Source: Chryseobacterium oncorhynchi (lineage in GTDB: Bacteria > Bacteroidota > Bacteroidia > Flavobacteriales > Weeksellaceae). Taken from it: a stretch of DNA of 33,140 bases. The DNA lies in NCBI RefSeq assembly GCF_002899895.1, contig NZ_PPEI02000012.1:1-33140 (forward strand), given 5' to 3'. The translations under genes and the position numbers were made by a program. The notes beneath the pieces were generated by a model, which made no database searches, was not told the DNA's origin, and was given only the letters and a program-made list of their open reading frames with translations. Below, piece by piece: positions 16,956 through 23,934 of the stretch (position 1 is its first letter; every line of letters begins with the position of its first letter).

Positions 16956-17174
16956 CTATTTCGCTTTTTTCTCTTCATATTTCTTACTATTCTCATTCAA
17001 CTTGTCTTTAATTCCCTTTCCTAGATCAGTATAAAAAATGCCAAAATAAATGGCAAATACTGTTACTACTCCATAGAAAATATTATTAAACACTCTTGGA
17101 ATATCTACAAAAAGAGAGGCTATTGTATAGACAATAAATAGAACTAAAACTGATACAATTATTCCTTTTTTCAT
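16956..17174 (-). CDS. Small membrane protein of unknown function
   Basis: Encodes 72 residues with two hydrophobic segments (about 5-22 and 28-50) and a charged, Lys- and Glu-rich tail (KDKLNENSKKYEEKKAK). I do not recognise the family. The start overlaps the upstream reading frame by four bases (ATGA), and a strong terminator follows. A short hairpin (GCGAAA/TTTCGC) covers its last codons. Near oriT, small membrane proteins often act in entry exclusion or transfer control, but nothing in this sequence shows that. Confidence 0.65.
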   Translation of the reverse strand: MKKGIIVSVLVLFIVYTIASLFVDIPRVFNNIFYGVVTVFAIYFGIFYTDLGKGIKDKLNENSKKYEEKKAK

Positions 17175-17392
17175 GATTCTTTACATTCTTTATTTTGTGA
17201 AATTTGGGTGTCAAAAAATTGGTTCAAATCGGCTCCTTTGAGCCGTAAAAAATACAGGTACTTGAAGAGAAAATTTTTATGATAAAATTTTTCCAGATAG
17301 AACTTTCTTGACTTCTTCCCGAGAAAATCTTCCAGGCTTTTATTATCCTTTTTTTCTATCGTTTTTTTTCTTAATTCTCTTAACATAAGCAT
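17171..17392 (-). CDS. Small basic protein, possibly coding
   Basis: Encodes 73 residues, strongly basic, with an aromatic-rich centre (FYLEKFYHKNFLFKYLYFLR). I recognise no family. Its coupling to the next gene through ATGA and the shared terminator favour a real gene; the odd composition and lack of a clear promoter count against it. Two nearby ATGs (17392 and 17386) could start it. Confidence 0.4.
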   Translation of the reverse strand: MLMLRELRKKTIEKKDNKSLEDFLGKKSRKFYLEKFYHKNFLFKYLYFLRLKGADLNQFFDTQISQNKECKES

Positions 17393-17794
17393 GCAATAAT
17401 TCTATGAACTCATTCCAGGTTGACCCGGAAAAAGTATTTAAAAGTTTAAACATAATGGGATTCAAATTTAAAAAAATTATACCGGACTGAAGTTCAAATT
17501 TACTAAAAATAGTTTAATATTTTGAAATTTTTTCCTTTTTCTAAAAAAAAATTGCGCAAAAAAATTGAAATTATATTCATTTTCTGCCGGAAAAAATGTT
17601 TATCTCTTTGGACTTTATTTTTAAAAATTAACTATAAAAATTCCTCTTAAGACTTCAAATTATATATTAACTGAACTGCCTTTTACATTTAAAAAAAGAA
17701 AAATATTTGAGAATGCATATTGAAAATGATATTTAAGGCAAAGGTAAAAACACTCTTTTTTTTCTCTTCAGCAGGGGAAATATCAATCAAAACC
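17393..17794. other. AT-rich stretch without a convincing gene, ahead of the iterons
   Basis: No supported gene. It contains one reversed copy of the dispersed motif (17601-17618) and several A and T tracts. A 28-codon plus-strand frame (17404-17490) has nothing to support it. AT-rich DNA beside iterons commonly serves as the unwinding element of an iteron origin, which is inference here. Confidence 0.5.
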
Positions 17795-18082
17795 GGGAGA
17801 GTGGAATTACGGAAATCGGGAGAGTGGAATTACGGAATAAAGGAGAGTGGAATTACGCTAAATACCCTTAAAATGGGGAGAGTGGAATTACGGAAATTTT
17901 AAAAAAGGAGAGTAGAATTACGGAAAATACTAATATTGTGCATTACATCAGAGGTAAAAAACTAATTTAGTTCTAAAAAAGGAGAGTGGAATTACGGAAA
18001 TTTTAAAAAAGGAGAGTGGAATTACGGTAAAATACTAAAAAAGGAGAGTGGAATTACGGAAATGGGGAGAGTGGAATTACGG
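17795..18082 (+). repeat. Iteron array, probable replication origin (nine copies)
   Basis: GGAGAGTGGAATTACGG occurs nine times, starting at 17796, 17819, 17842, 17877, 17907, 17981, 18011, 18043 and 18066. The third ends in C and the fifth has TAG for TGG. Steps are 23, 23, 35, 30, 74, 30, 32 and 23 bases, so a 74-base gap splits the array into five and four. Direct repeats of this length are binding sites for Rep_3-type initiators. The rep gene lies 3.6 kb away rather than next door, which is unusual. TTACGG also occurs near the HTH operator and before the par-rep operon. Confidence 0.8.
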
Positions 18083-18103
18083 AAAAAGTCTGATTTCTAT
18101 TAT

Positions 18104-18131
18104 TAAAATTATATCGTACGATATAATTTTA
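18104..18131. promoter_or_regulatory. 28-bp perfect palindrome before the SprT-like gene
   Basis: The left half is TAAAATTATATCGT and the right half its exact complement, centred on CGTACG. It lies between the last iteron and the SprT-like gene, just before TATTTTTA (18132-18139), a weak -7 box. It is probably an operator, or a dimer-protein site linked to the origin. Confidence 0.6.
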
Positions 18132-18159
18132 TATTTTTACAACGCAAAAAGATAGTATT

Positions 18160-18894
18160 ATGAAACTGAATCCAACATTTGAATTTTATGATCTCTTCCA
18201 GTTCATCTATGATTACTTCAATGAAAATCTCTTTAGTTCTCAACTTCCTAACTGTATGATTGTCATAACCAGGAAAACAAAAACATTCGGTTACTATTCA
18301 AACGAAAGGTGGATAAATAAAGAAAATATTAAAACAGATGAACTGGCCATTAATCCGATTTACTTCAGTAAATACCCGTTAATTGAAATGCTTCAGACTA
18401 TGGCTCATGAAATGGTGCATCTTTGGCAGTTCCATTTTGGCAGGCCATCTGTGCGAAGCTATCACAATAAAGAATGGGGAAATAAAATGCAATCCATTGG
18501 CCTTATGCCTTCTAATACAGGGAAAGAAGGGGGAAAAAAAACCGGGCAACAAATGATGGATTATCCTATAAAGGGAGGAATTTTCCTTGACGTTTGTTCT
18601 CAGCTCGTAAAAGATGTTCGCTTTGAAAATCTTTGGTTTGATCGCACAACAACCGTTAAAATAGAAACTCTTCTGACTGTAAATACAACTTCTACCGAAA
18701 ATATTTTAATAGATGACTTGGAAATAGCAAATTTCCTTTATTCTACGTATACAATAGATTCTCCTATATACTTAGGAAATACTGATTCTTCAAAGAATAA
18801 ATATCAATGTCCTGGATGCAAAGTAAACGTTTGGGGAAAAAGAGAGCTTAATTTAATTTGCGGAGATTGTGGAGTCGAATTTGAATACCAATAA
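18160..18894 (+). CDS. SprT-like zinc metalloprotease-type protein
   Basis: Encodes 244 residues. SprT-like proteins are zincins related to SPRTN, which digests DNA-crosslinked proteins. The active-site motif HEMVH is at 83-87 and a likely third ligand His at 102 (SYHNKEWGNKM). A C-terminal zinc ribbon has Cys at 217, 220, 234 and 237 (CPGC and CGDC). Such genes recur on Bacteroidota plasmids and integrative elements, perhaps removing relaxase or other proteins from incoming DNA; that role is inference. It is the only plus-strand gene between 1.7 and 33 kb, and it ends at the T run of linker B. Confidence 0.85.
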   Translation: MKLNPTFEFYDLFQFIYDYFNENLFSSQLPNCMIVITRKTKTFGYYSNERWINKENIKTDELAINPIYFSKYPLIEMLQTMAHEMVHLWQFHFGRPSVRSYHNKEWGNKMQSIGLMPSNTGKEGGKKTGQQMMDYPIKGGIFLDVCSQLVKDVRFENLWFDRTTTVKIETLLTVNTTSTENILIDDLEIANFLYSTYTIDSPIYLGNTDSSKNKYQCPGCKVNVWGKRELNLICGDCGVEFEYQ

Positions 18895-19472
18895 TTTTTT
18901 TTTTTTTGCTGGGTTGGGGGTTCGGGGGAAGGGGGCAGAAGCCCTTCTCTCCGATTGGCCAAAGCAGGGGAAGATTCCCGGGACCTATTTTTTTACCGCA
19001 TCCATATAACCGAGAGACAGACATACAAGAAAAATTGCCCGAAGGGTTCAGGAGGGTCCACGACAGTGGATACCCAATTTTTATTGGAGGGCCTGGAACC
19101 GGTTATATACTTTCGTAAATGAAATAGGGGCAAGGGAAGCCGGCAGGGGCAAAATAAACCCTCAAATTCTGGCGGAATTCTTGCCGGAGGGGAAATGCCA
19201 GGGAAGAAAGAATTATGACAGAATTTGTAGCCTTATGGAACTTTCAGGGCCTGGAACCCGGAGGGGGGAAGACAAACTCTTAAATCCTGGCGGAATTCTT
19301 GAAAGAAGGAAAAAGCCCAGGAAAGAATTATGACAGGATTTAAATCCTATTATCCCGGGAAAATGTAGACAAAAAGAATGCAGCAGATCTTTTCCGGAAT
19401 AAATTTTTGTCTACAAATTTTCCCCGGCCAGCTCCGATATCAGCTCGCCAGGGAAAAAATTTGTCTATATTT
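18895..19472. repeat. Inter-operon linker repeat, copy B (type 2)
   Basis: Starts with a T run and a G-quadruplex motif of G3-TT-G5-TTC-G5-AA-G5 (18911-18935). It then has two hairpin units: CAAATTCTG/CAGAATTTG (19163-19171 and 19219-19227) and TTAAATCCTG/CAGGATTTAA (19280-19289 and 19334-19343). Three boxes follow: GTAGACAAAAA, TTTTTGTCTAC and TTTGTCTA (about 19366-19466). The last box is seven bases from the stop of the minus-strand gene. The stretch holds no credible gene; this copy lacks the promoter segment that borders C, E and F. Confidence 0.9.
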
Positions 19473-19745
19473 TTAATCAGGAGAGTATTTAATAACACCC
19501 TTACTATGCAAGAATGAATCTATTTCTTCAAAATAATCTTTCTCAATCCATTCTTCTTCAGAATGCAATTTTTCAAATTCATCTGTAAGCTCTTCAGCAA
19601 GTTCAAATATTCCTCCAATGCCCTGTGTTGAATATCTTTTGTTTACTATGCTGTGTTCGTTGTCTATTAGTTCAGCTATGGCCATGCATATTAAGCAGTG
19701 TGTTTCTAAATATGATGTTTTCCCTGCTGGGTAATGTTTTTCCAT
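19473..19745 (-). CDS. Small acidic protein of unknown function
   Basis: Encodes 90 residues, acidic in the second half (EELTDEFEKLHSEEEWIEKDYFEE), with GKTSYLETHCLICMAIAELID near the start. I do not recognise the family. The ATG lies four bases after the stop of the 33-residue gene upstream, so translation is probably coupled. It is the last gene of the ssb-led cluster and its stop abuts linker B. Confidence 0.65.
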   Translation of the reverse strand: MEKHYPAGKTSYLETHCLICMAIAELIDNEHSIVNKRYSTQGIGGIFELAEELTDEFEKLHSEEEWIEKDYFEEIDSFLHSKGVIKYSPD

Positions 19746-19749
19746 TCTA

Positions 19750-19851
19750 TTAAAATTTTTCTATTGCCATTGTTAGCATCATAAGCGTTATTATAAGTAA
19801 AATCCCATAGAAAGAATTTGTAAAATCTTTGTGCAATTTTATGTTTTTCAT
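19750..19851 (-). CDS. 33-residue single-span membrane peptide
   Basis: A short frame between two real genes: polar start (MKNIKLHKDFTN), one hydrophobic helix (FYGILLIITLMMLTMAI) and a basic end. The upstream sequence (CTTTAAATTTTTGC, then GAC before ATG) is the same conserved leader that precedes several other genes in this half, which supports the start. The stop TAA is four bases from the next ATG. Function unknown; size and shape match small regulatory or toxin-like membrane peptides. Confidence 0.5.
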   Translation of the reverse strand: MKNIKLHKDFTNSFYGILLIITLMMLTMAIEKF

Positions 19852-19880
19852 GTCTGCAAAAATTTAAAGTTAATAGGATA

Positions 19881-19901
19881 AATAGAATAAATATTCTATT
19901 T
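19881..19901 (-). promoter_or_regulatory. TATTCTATTT operator-like box before the 33-residue gene
   Basis: AATAGAATAAATATTCTATT is a near-perfect palindrome, followed by T to complete TATTCTATTT. It is one of eight such boxes between 19.9 and 32.9 kb, about 30 bases upstream of the conserved leader and ATG at 19851. Confidence 0.55.
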
Positions 19902-20096
19902 TAATTGTAAGTATTGTTTGTTATAACATTTACTGATCACGGTTATAAAGAATTCTTCTTTTTCGGAAAAGATCCTCTCCCCATCCATGAAAAACATTTC
20001 AGGGCTTGAATCAAAATACTGCTTTTCAAATTCCTGAAATTCTTTGCTAAAGGTGATCAGGATAAAAGCTTTGAAGTAGAATTTAATTTTCTTCAT
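19896..20096 (-). CDS. Small hypothetical protein
   Basis: Encodes 66 residues from 20096, with a hydrophobic N-terminus (FYFKAFILITF) and an acidic middle (EFQEFEKQYFDSSPEMF). I do not recognise it. The start was chosen because AGGA precedes this ATG and it overlaps the upstream stop by only 14 bases; an ATG at 20144 would give 82 residues with a 62-base overlap. Its end touches the operator of the next transcript. Confidence 0.55.
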   Translation of the reverse strand: MKKIKFYFKAFILITFSKEFQEFEKQYFDSSPEMFFMDGERIFSEKEEFFITVISKCYNKQYLQLK

Positions 20097-20328
20097 TCTT
20101 TCCTGCATTTTTAAGTTTATTTGGTAGCTCTCCTGATTTCTCATTAATAATATAATCCAAGGTTCCTACATTCATGTAGTAGGCAGGAATTTCATCATTG
20201 AGAATCATTTCTACAGCTCTTAAGTTTGCTTCTTCCCTGGAAGCTTTCTCTCCAAAATAATATCCTGCTAAAAATTCTAAAGTAAGTGCTATGACAGCAC
20301 CAATACCGATTAAGATTGTTTTTTTCAT
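20083..20328 (-). CDS. Small membrane-anchored hypothetical protein
   Basis: Encodes 81 residues: an N-terminal hydrophobic helix (about 4-25, ILIGIGAVIALTLEFLAGYY), then a charged outer part. I do not recognise the family. The conserved leader CTTTAAATTTTTGCGAT runs directly into its ATG, and a TATTCTATTT box lies about 40 bases upstream, so it probably has its own promoter inside the ssb cluster. Confidence 0.65.
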   Translation of the reverse strand: MKKTILIGIGAVIALTLEFLAGYYFGEKASREEANLRAVEMILNDEIPAYYMNVGTLDYIINEKSGELPNKLKNAGKNEEN

Positions 20329-20360
20329 ATCGCAAAAATTTAAAGTTAAACCGAATAAAA

Positions 20361-20378
20361 GAAATAATTATTCTATTT
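20361..20378 (-). promoter_or_regulatory. TATTCTATTT operator-like box before the 81-residue gene
   Basis: AAATAATTATTCTATTT, with one arm closely matching the palindromic box at 31861-31880. A TAACTTTA sequence between the box and the ATG could be the -7 element; no TTG is spaced correctly. Confidence 0.5.
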
Positions 20379-20425
20379 GTTAAGAAAAATAAAGGGTTTT
20401 ACCGCCTACCCTGAAGGTATTATTA

Positions 20426-20785
20426 TTACTCTCCTGCTTGCTCTACTTCTGTAGTTTTGGAACCAAGTAATAACAGTTCTTCTACAATAATTTCTGTAAC
20501 ATATCGCTTAACTCCTTCTTTATCATCATACGATCTGTAAGTAAGCTTTCCTTCAATGGCAATTTCTTTTCCCTTTGTTACATACTTTTGAAAAAGTTCA
20601 GCAGTCTTACCGAATGCTACCAAATTGTGCCATTGAGTGTCTTCCACTTTTTCACCTTTTGAGTTGGTGTAATTTTCTTTAGTTGCTAGGCTGACAGAAG
20701 CTTTAATCTGATTGTTTTCAAAAGTGAAAACTTCAACCTCTTTTCCTGTTCTACCGATTAGGGTAATTTTGTTTCTTAGTGACAT
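20426..20785 (-). CDS. ssb: Single-stranded DNA-binding protein
   Basis: Encodes 119 residues with the complete SSB OB-fold pattern: NKITLIGRTGKEVEV, ASVSLATKENY, DTQWHNLVAFGKTAELFQKYV and KGKEIAIEGKLTYRSYDDKEG. It coats single-stranded DNA during replication or after plasmid entry. The C-terminus ends EVEQAGE and lacks the usual acidic DDIPF-type tip that recruits partner proteins, a real difference from housekeeping SSBs. It is first in its operon, behind a standard regulon promoter and an expanded AAAC repeat in the leader. Confidence 0.95.
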   Translation of the reverse strand: MSLRNKITLIGRTGKEVEVFTFENNQIKASVSLATKENYTNSKGEKVEDTQWHNLVAFGKTAELFQKYVTKGKEIAIEGKLTYRSYDDKEGVKRYVTEIIVEELLLLGSKTTEVEQAGE

Positions 20786-20801
20786 AATTTAAAAATTTAA
20801 A

Positions 20802-20877
20802 GTTTGTTTGTTTGTTTGTTTGTTTGTTTGTTTGTTTGTTTGTTTGTTTGTTTGTTTGTTTGTTTGTTTGTTTGTTT
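20802..20877 (-). repeat. Tetranucleotide microsatellite, 19 units, in the ssb leader
   Basis: GTTT repeats without interruption 19 times (AAAC in the transcript), between the -7 box (20890-20897) and the ssb start. The same leader before the genes at 30710 and 32836 has only one or two units, so this copy has expanded. Such tracts change length by slippage and could tune ssb expression. Confidence 0.95.
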
Positions 20878-20889
20878 TTTATTACATAG

Positions 20890-20935
20890 TAAAGATACAA
20901 AAATAAACCGAATAAACAAAATATATATTCTATTT
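20890..20935 (-). promoter_or_regulatory. Regulon promoter P1 (ssb)
   Basis: On the minus strand: TTG (20919-20917), 19-bp spacer, TATCTTTA (20897-20890), fitting the Bacteroidota promoter form. The TATTCTATTT box at 20926-20935 lies next to the -33 element as part of an imperfect palindrome. Nearly identical promoters lie before the genes at 25024, 29920, 30710 and 32836. Confidence 0.8.
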
Positions 20936-21011
20936 ATTGATTAAACGTTTCTATCATAATCCCTGTATTTATAGGTATTTTCAATCACTCCGGGACCTCC
21001 GGGAATGAAAT

Positions 21012-21623
21012 ATTTTTTCTTTTTTTTTTTTTGCTGGGTTGGGGGTTCGGGGGAAGGGGGCAGAAGCCCTTCCCTCCGATTGGCCAAAGCAGGGGGAAGA
21101 TTCCCGGGACCTATTTTTTTTACCCTATCCATATAACCGAGAGACAGACATACAAGAAAAATTGCCCGAAGGGTTCAGGAGGGTCCACGACAGTGGATAC
21201 CCAATTTTTATTGGAGGGCCTGGAACCGGTTATATACTTTCGTAAATGAAATAGGGGCAAGGGAAGCCGGCAGGGGCAAAATAAACCCTCAAATTCTGGC
21301 GGAATTCTTGCCGGAGGGGAAATGCCAGGGAAGAAAGAATTATGACAGAATTTGTAGCCTTATGGTTAAAATAGAAAATTGTAGACAAATTCTTCGTCCG
21401 GATCTCGTTCCTGGTTTCCATTTTGTAGACAAAATTTCATGCAGCTGGCCGGATCTGATTTCTGCAGAAAAAATTTTCGTCTACTTTTTAAATGCGATAG
21501 AGATTGAATGGCATGTCTGAAATCCTTTTTGAGAGATAAATAAATATGAAATAAAGTCCAAAGAGATAATCTCTGAAAAAAGATTGAGTAATGAAAGCTC
21601 TGGTCCCCAGGACATCGCCTAAA
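21012..21623. repeat. Inter-operon linker repeat, copy C (complete type 1)
   Basis: T run, G-quadruplex motif (21036-21060), one hairpin unit (CAAATTCTG/CAGAATTTG), then boxes GTAGACAAA (near 21381), TTTTGTAGACAAAA (near 21425) and CGTCTAC (near 21478). After these comes about 135 bp not in type 2 copies, including one ATAAAGTCCAAAGAGATA (21551-21568). It lies between the rep stop and the ssb promoter, and similarity with E and F continues into that promoter. Open frames inside it shift between copies and are not genes. Confidence 0.93.
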
Positions 21624-21667
21624 AAAACCCACCAATTAAATTGATAGGCTAAACACATCACTGTTTA

Positions 21668-22834
21668 TTAAATTATTTTTACATATCCGTTAGGCAAATC
21701 TTTATACCCATCTTTTTTAGAATAGTTTGAAATTATACACTCCTGAAGCTTATTGATAAAATCTTTACCTTGATAAAAAGTAACTGATTTTTTATCCTTA
21801 TTAGTTCTGCATTCTTTCTTTAAAGAATCATAAGCTAGGGAAATCTCTTTTTTGTTATTTACATTCTTCTGATTATAAACAATTTTAAACTTTTCAAAAA
21901 AGTCTCCACTTAAACCGTGCCTTTTTTTAAGGTAATGCAATTTATAAATATTTTCAACTTTTAAATTAGCTTCTTCATTATCCAACTTTAAAGAAGAGTT
22001 TGTATAAGGCATAATAACAATATTGTTTCCCTTTCTTGAATGATTAAAAGAAAGAAAACTGTATTGATCTAATTTTTTTCTGAGAGGGCGTAAAAAAAGA
22101 TCTGTAATATCTTTAGTACTTTTATAATTAATTTTGAACCTCTGATTAAGAAGATCTAGACTTATTGTTGTTCCTTTTTCTTTGTTAACTCTGGCCAGCC
22201 AAAGAAGAAAAAGAATGTCTTTAGCACTGCTAATATCAAAAGCTGTTTTCAATAAAAATAACTCGTAAGTATCAATAGTTAATATTTTCTTTAACCAATA
22301 AGAACTAATTAAAAAAGAAGTATATCCTTTTTCTTCATAAGTAGGCATAAGAACCAATCCTCCAAAAGTCCCAAGAGTTTTGCCATTAGAATTAACAGAT
22401 TCATACCAATCCTGCTTATATTGAACCAAAAATTTAAAAGCATTTTTTAAGTGGGAAATATTCTGATCTGCAATAATATCTTTATTTCTTAGAGTTAATC
22501 TAATATATTGATTATTTTCTGTCTCAAATTCATCTTCAAAAAGCTTTAATTGGCGTGGCTCTTTGCTAGGTTGAAAAAGGAAAAGATTAGCGTCATTTGA
22601 TGAACTAAAAGCATTGTAAATAAGAAAAATAATTCTTAAAGAAGTAATGTGAATTTCTACCGCATTTTCATTTTCATCGAAAAGAAACTCTTTCATAAAG
22701 TTATTACCTATTTTGATAAAAGTAGATTGTTTCTTTTGCTTAATGTGCTTTACTACATTAACATTTAATTGATCAAAATTTTTCTTTTCCATGTTTATTT
22801 TTTTCCTATATTTGTACTGCAAAGAGATAGTCAT
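21668..22834 (-). CDS. Plasmid replication initiator (Rep_3-type, two winged-helix domains)
   Basis: Encodes 388 residues. It binds the iterons and starts replication. The N-terminal part (about 20-150) contains NVVKHIKQKKQSTF and a beta-rich region. The central part, TYELFLLKTAFDISSAKDILFL then RFKINYKSTKDITDLFLRPL, has the helix-turn-helix and LRPLRKKLD pattern of Rep_3 initiators. The last 90 residues are basic. The conserved leader CTTTAAATTTTTGAGAT precedes the ATG at 22834; an internal ATG at 22792 is possible. An inverted repeat (GAGATA/TATCTC, 22824-22839) covers the start and could limit translation. It is last in the par-rep cluster. Confidence 0.82.
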   Translation of the reverse strand: MTISLQYKYRKKINMEKKNFDQLNVNVVKHIKQKKQSTFIKIGNNFMKEFLFDENENAVEIHITSLRIIFLIYNAFSSSNDANLFLFQPSKEPRQLKLFEDEFETENNQYIRLTLRNKDIIADQNISHLKNAFKFLVQYKQDWYESVNSNGKTLGTFGGLVLMPTYEEKGYTSFLISSYWLKKILTIDTYELFLLKTAFDISSAKDILFLLWLARVNKEKGTTISLDLLNQRFKINYKSTKDITDLFLRPLRKKLDQYSFLSFNHSRKGNNIVIMPYTNSSLKLDNEEANLKVENIYKLHYLKKRHGLSGDFFEKFKIVYNQKNVNNKKEISLAYDSLKKECRTNKDKKSVTFYQGKDFINKLQECIISNYSKKDGYKDLPNGYVKII

Positions 22835-22853
22835 ATCTCAAAAATTTAAAGTA

Positions 22854-22886
22854 AAATGTCTTTTTCTTCACTGAAAGAGACATTTT
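22854..22886 (-). terminator. Hairpin between the 180-residue gene and rep (attenuator?)
   Basis: On the minus strand AATGTCTCTTT pairs with AAAAAGACATT (one mismatch), followed by TTACTTT. On the plus strand the hairpin is followed by six T. It could be a bidirectional terminator or an attenuator limiting read-through from the par genes into rep. Confidence 0.5.
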
Positions 22887-23429
22887 TTATGGGTAATCCG
22901 CTGAAGGTTCTGTCCCTTCTCTTAATACTTTCTGTATTAATATTTTTTCCTGGAGAAATTCTCCTAAAGAAATTTCATCATTAGCAATTAAATGGCCCTT
23001 TGCTGTATAGTAATCAAATAAGGCTTTTTTATGCTCTTCTACAGCTTTAAAATAAATGTCTTCAGGAATAGTAAAATATTCTTCTGTTCTGTCTAAAATA
23101 ATTTTATCAGAAAAATTAATTCCCCGGACAATTTCAAAATTGTTTCTTTCAAATTTAAAGTTAGCAATAATCCCGGATGATTTAGAATTAGGTCTATAGT
23201 TTAAAAAAAGTCTTATCGCTTTAATTGTGAAAATATTTCTGTTATAGATCACTTCCACTATACTTTTATCAGACTTCCTATAAATGGTGTAATAATCCCA
23301 GAAATTTTTATAAAGCTCTTTGATATTACGATGTGCCTTAAAAGTACCGGTATTGACATTATGCCACTTCAGCTCTGCTTTATTGTGCATTTTTATAATG
23401 ATCTCGTAGCGTTGAGACTTTGTAGCCAT
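22887..23429 (-). CDS. Hypothetical protein of the par-rep operon
   Basis: Encodes 180 residues. The basic N-terminus (MATKSQRYEIIIKMHNKAELKWHN) is followed by mixed alpha/beta sequence with many aromatic residues (LYKNFWDYYTIYRKS) and an acidic helical end. I recognise no family. It follows the ParB-like gene by five bases and precedes rep, so a part in partition or copy control is plausible by position only. Confidence 0.65.
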   Translation of the reverse strand: MATKSQRYEIIIKMHNKAELKWHNVNTGTFKAHRNIKELYKNFWDYYTIYRKSDKSIVEVIYNRNIFTIKAIRLFLNYRPNSKSSGIIANFKFERNNFEIVRGINFSDKIILDRTEEYFTIPEDIYFKAVEEHKKALFDYYTAKGHLIANDEISLGEFLQEKILIQKVLREGTEPSADYP

Positions 23430-23434
23430 AAATA

Positions 23435-23932
23435 CTAATTAAAAACGCTTGGATTTTCTTCTCTGATTTCATTCATGAGATCAGCCATAAGGTCTAATCT
23501 TGAATACTTAGTATTACCTTCAGTAATCATTTTATGATATATAATATCATTTAAAAGCTCCATATCTTCTATAGGTATAATTACAGTTGTTCCTTTGATC
23601 TCAGCTTCAGTTGCTTGATCTTTTCGGCCGGCTGATAATTTTACTTTTTCTTTTCCCCTGTTTACAGAATCTTTTTCCGCCATTAAATGGATACCCTTTG
23701 AGATCGCATCTGACATCTTATAAGTCAGATTTCTTTCATCTACAATCATGTGATTAACAAATCTAGTTAAGTCCTGGAACTCTTTTATATACATTCTTAG
23801 ACTTAATTTATGATGATCTGTATCTACATTATTTTTAGGTGTTACAGGAACAACCTTCTGTAATGGAGTTTTTATCTGCGTTTCTTTAGCTTTATCTAAA
23901 ATTGCAGAAAAATCTTTCTTTGCTTTTGCCAT
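23435..23932 (-). CDS. ParA partner, probable centromere-binding protein
   Basis: Encodes 165 residues. The N-terminal 50 residues are basic and flexible (KKDFSAILDKAKETQIKTPLQK), a common ParA-stimulating arrangement. The rest contains LSLRMYIKEFQDLTRFVNHMIVDERNLTYKMSDAISKGI, followed by a Lys-rich loop and a final helical region. It starts two bases after the parA stop, the normal place of a ParB-type partner, but no classical ParB box is visible. The role is inferred from position and architecture. Confidence 0.55.
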   Translation of the reverse strand: MAKAKKDFSAILDKAKETQIKTPLQKVVPVTPKNNVDTDHHKLSLRMYIKEFQDLTRFVNHMIVDERNLTYKMSDAISKGIHLMAEKDSVNRGKEKVKLSAGRKDQATEAEIKGTTVIIPIEDMELLNDIIYHKMITEGNTKYSRLDLMADLMNEIREENPSVFN

Positions 23933-23934
23933 TT

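Noticed and set aside
17404-17490. 28-codon plus-strand frame (MNSFQVDPEKVF start)
   Set aside because: No promoter, leader or neighbour supports it, and nothing recognisable is seen; chance frame cannot be excluded.
17720-17902. 60-codon plus-strand frame over the first iterons
   Set aside because: Its product is just the translated repeat (GRVELRK-type units); the DNA repeats explain it.
17795-18082. CRISPR array
   Set aside because: Repeats are short and direct, spacers are 6-18 bases of AT-rich filler with one longer gap, and there are no cas genes. An iteron origin explains them.
18895-19472. Linker repeat as an insertion sequence, group II intron or retron
   Set aside because: No transposase or reverse transcriptase anywhere in the window, no terminal inverted repeats, and no target duplications that I could see.
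19473-20328. Toxin-antitoxin pair among the small genes after ssb
   Set aside because: No known toxin or antitoxin pattern is visible; small size and adjacency alone are not enough.
21031-21249. Plus-strand frames of 68-79 codons inside linkers C, E and B (starting MLGWGFGG or MGVRGKG)
   Set aside because: They lie on G-quadruplex and hairpin sequence, exist in two overlapping frames at once, and are altered in copy B by single-base length changes. They look like open frames by composition.
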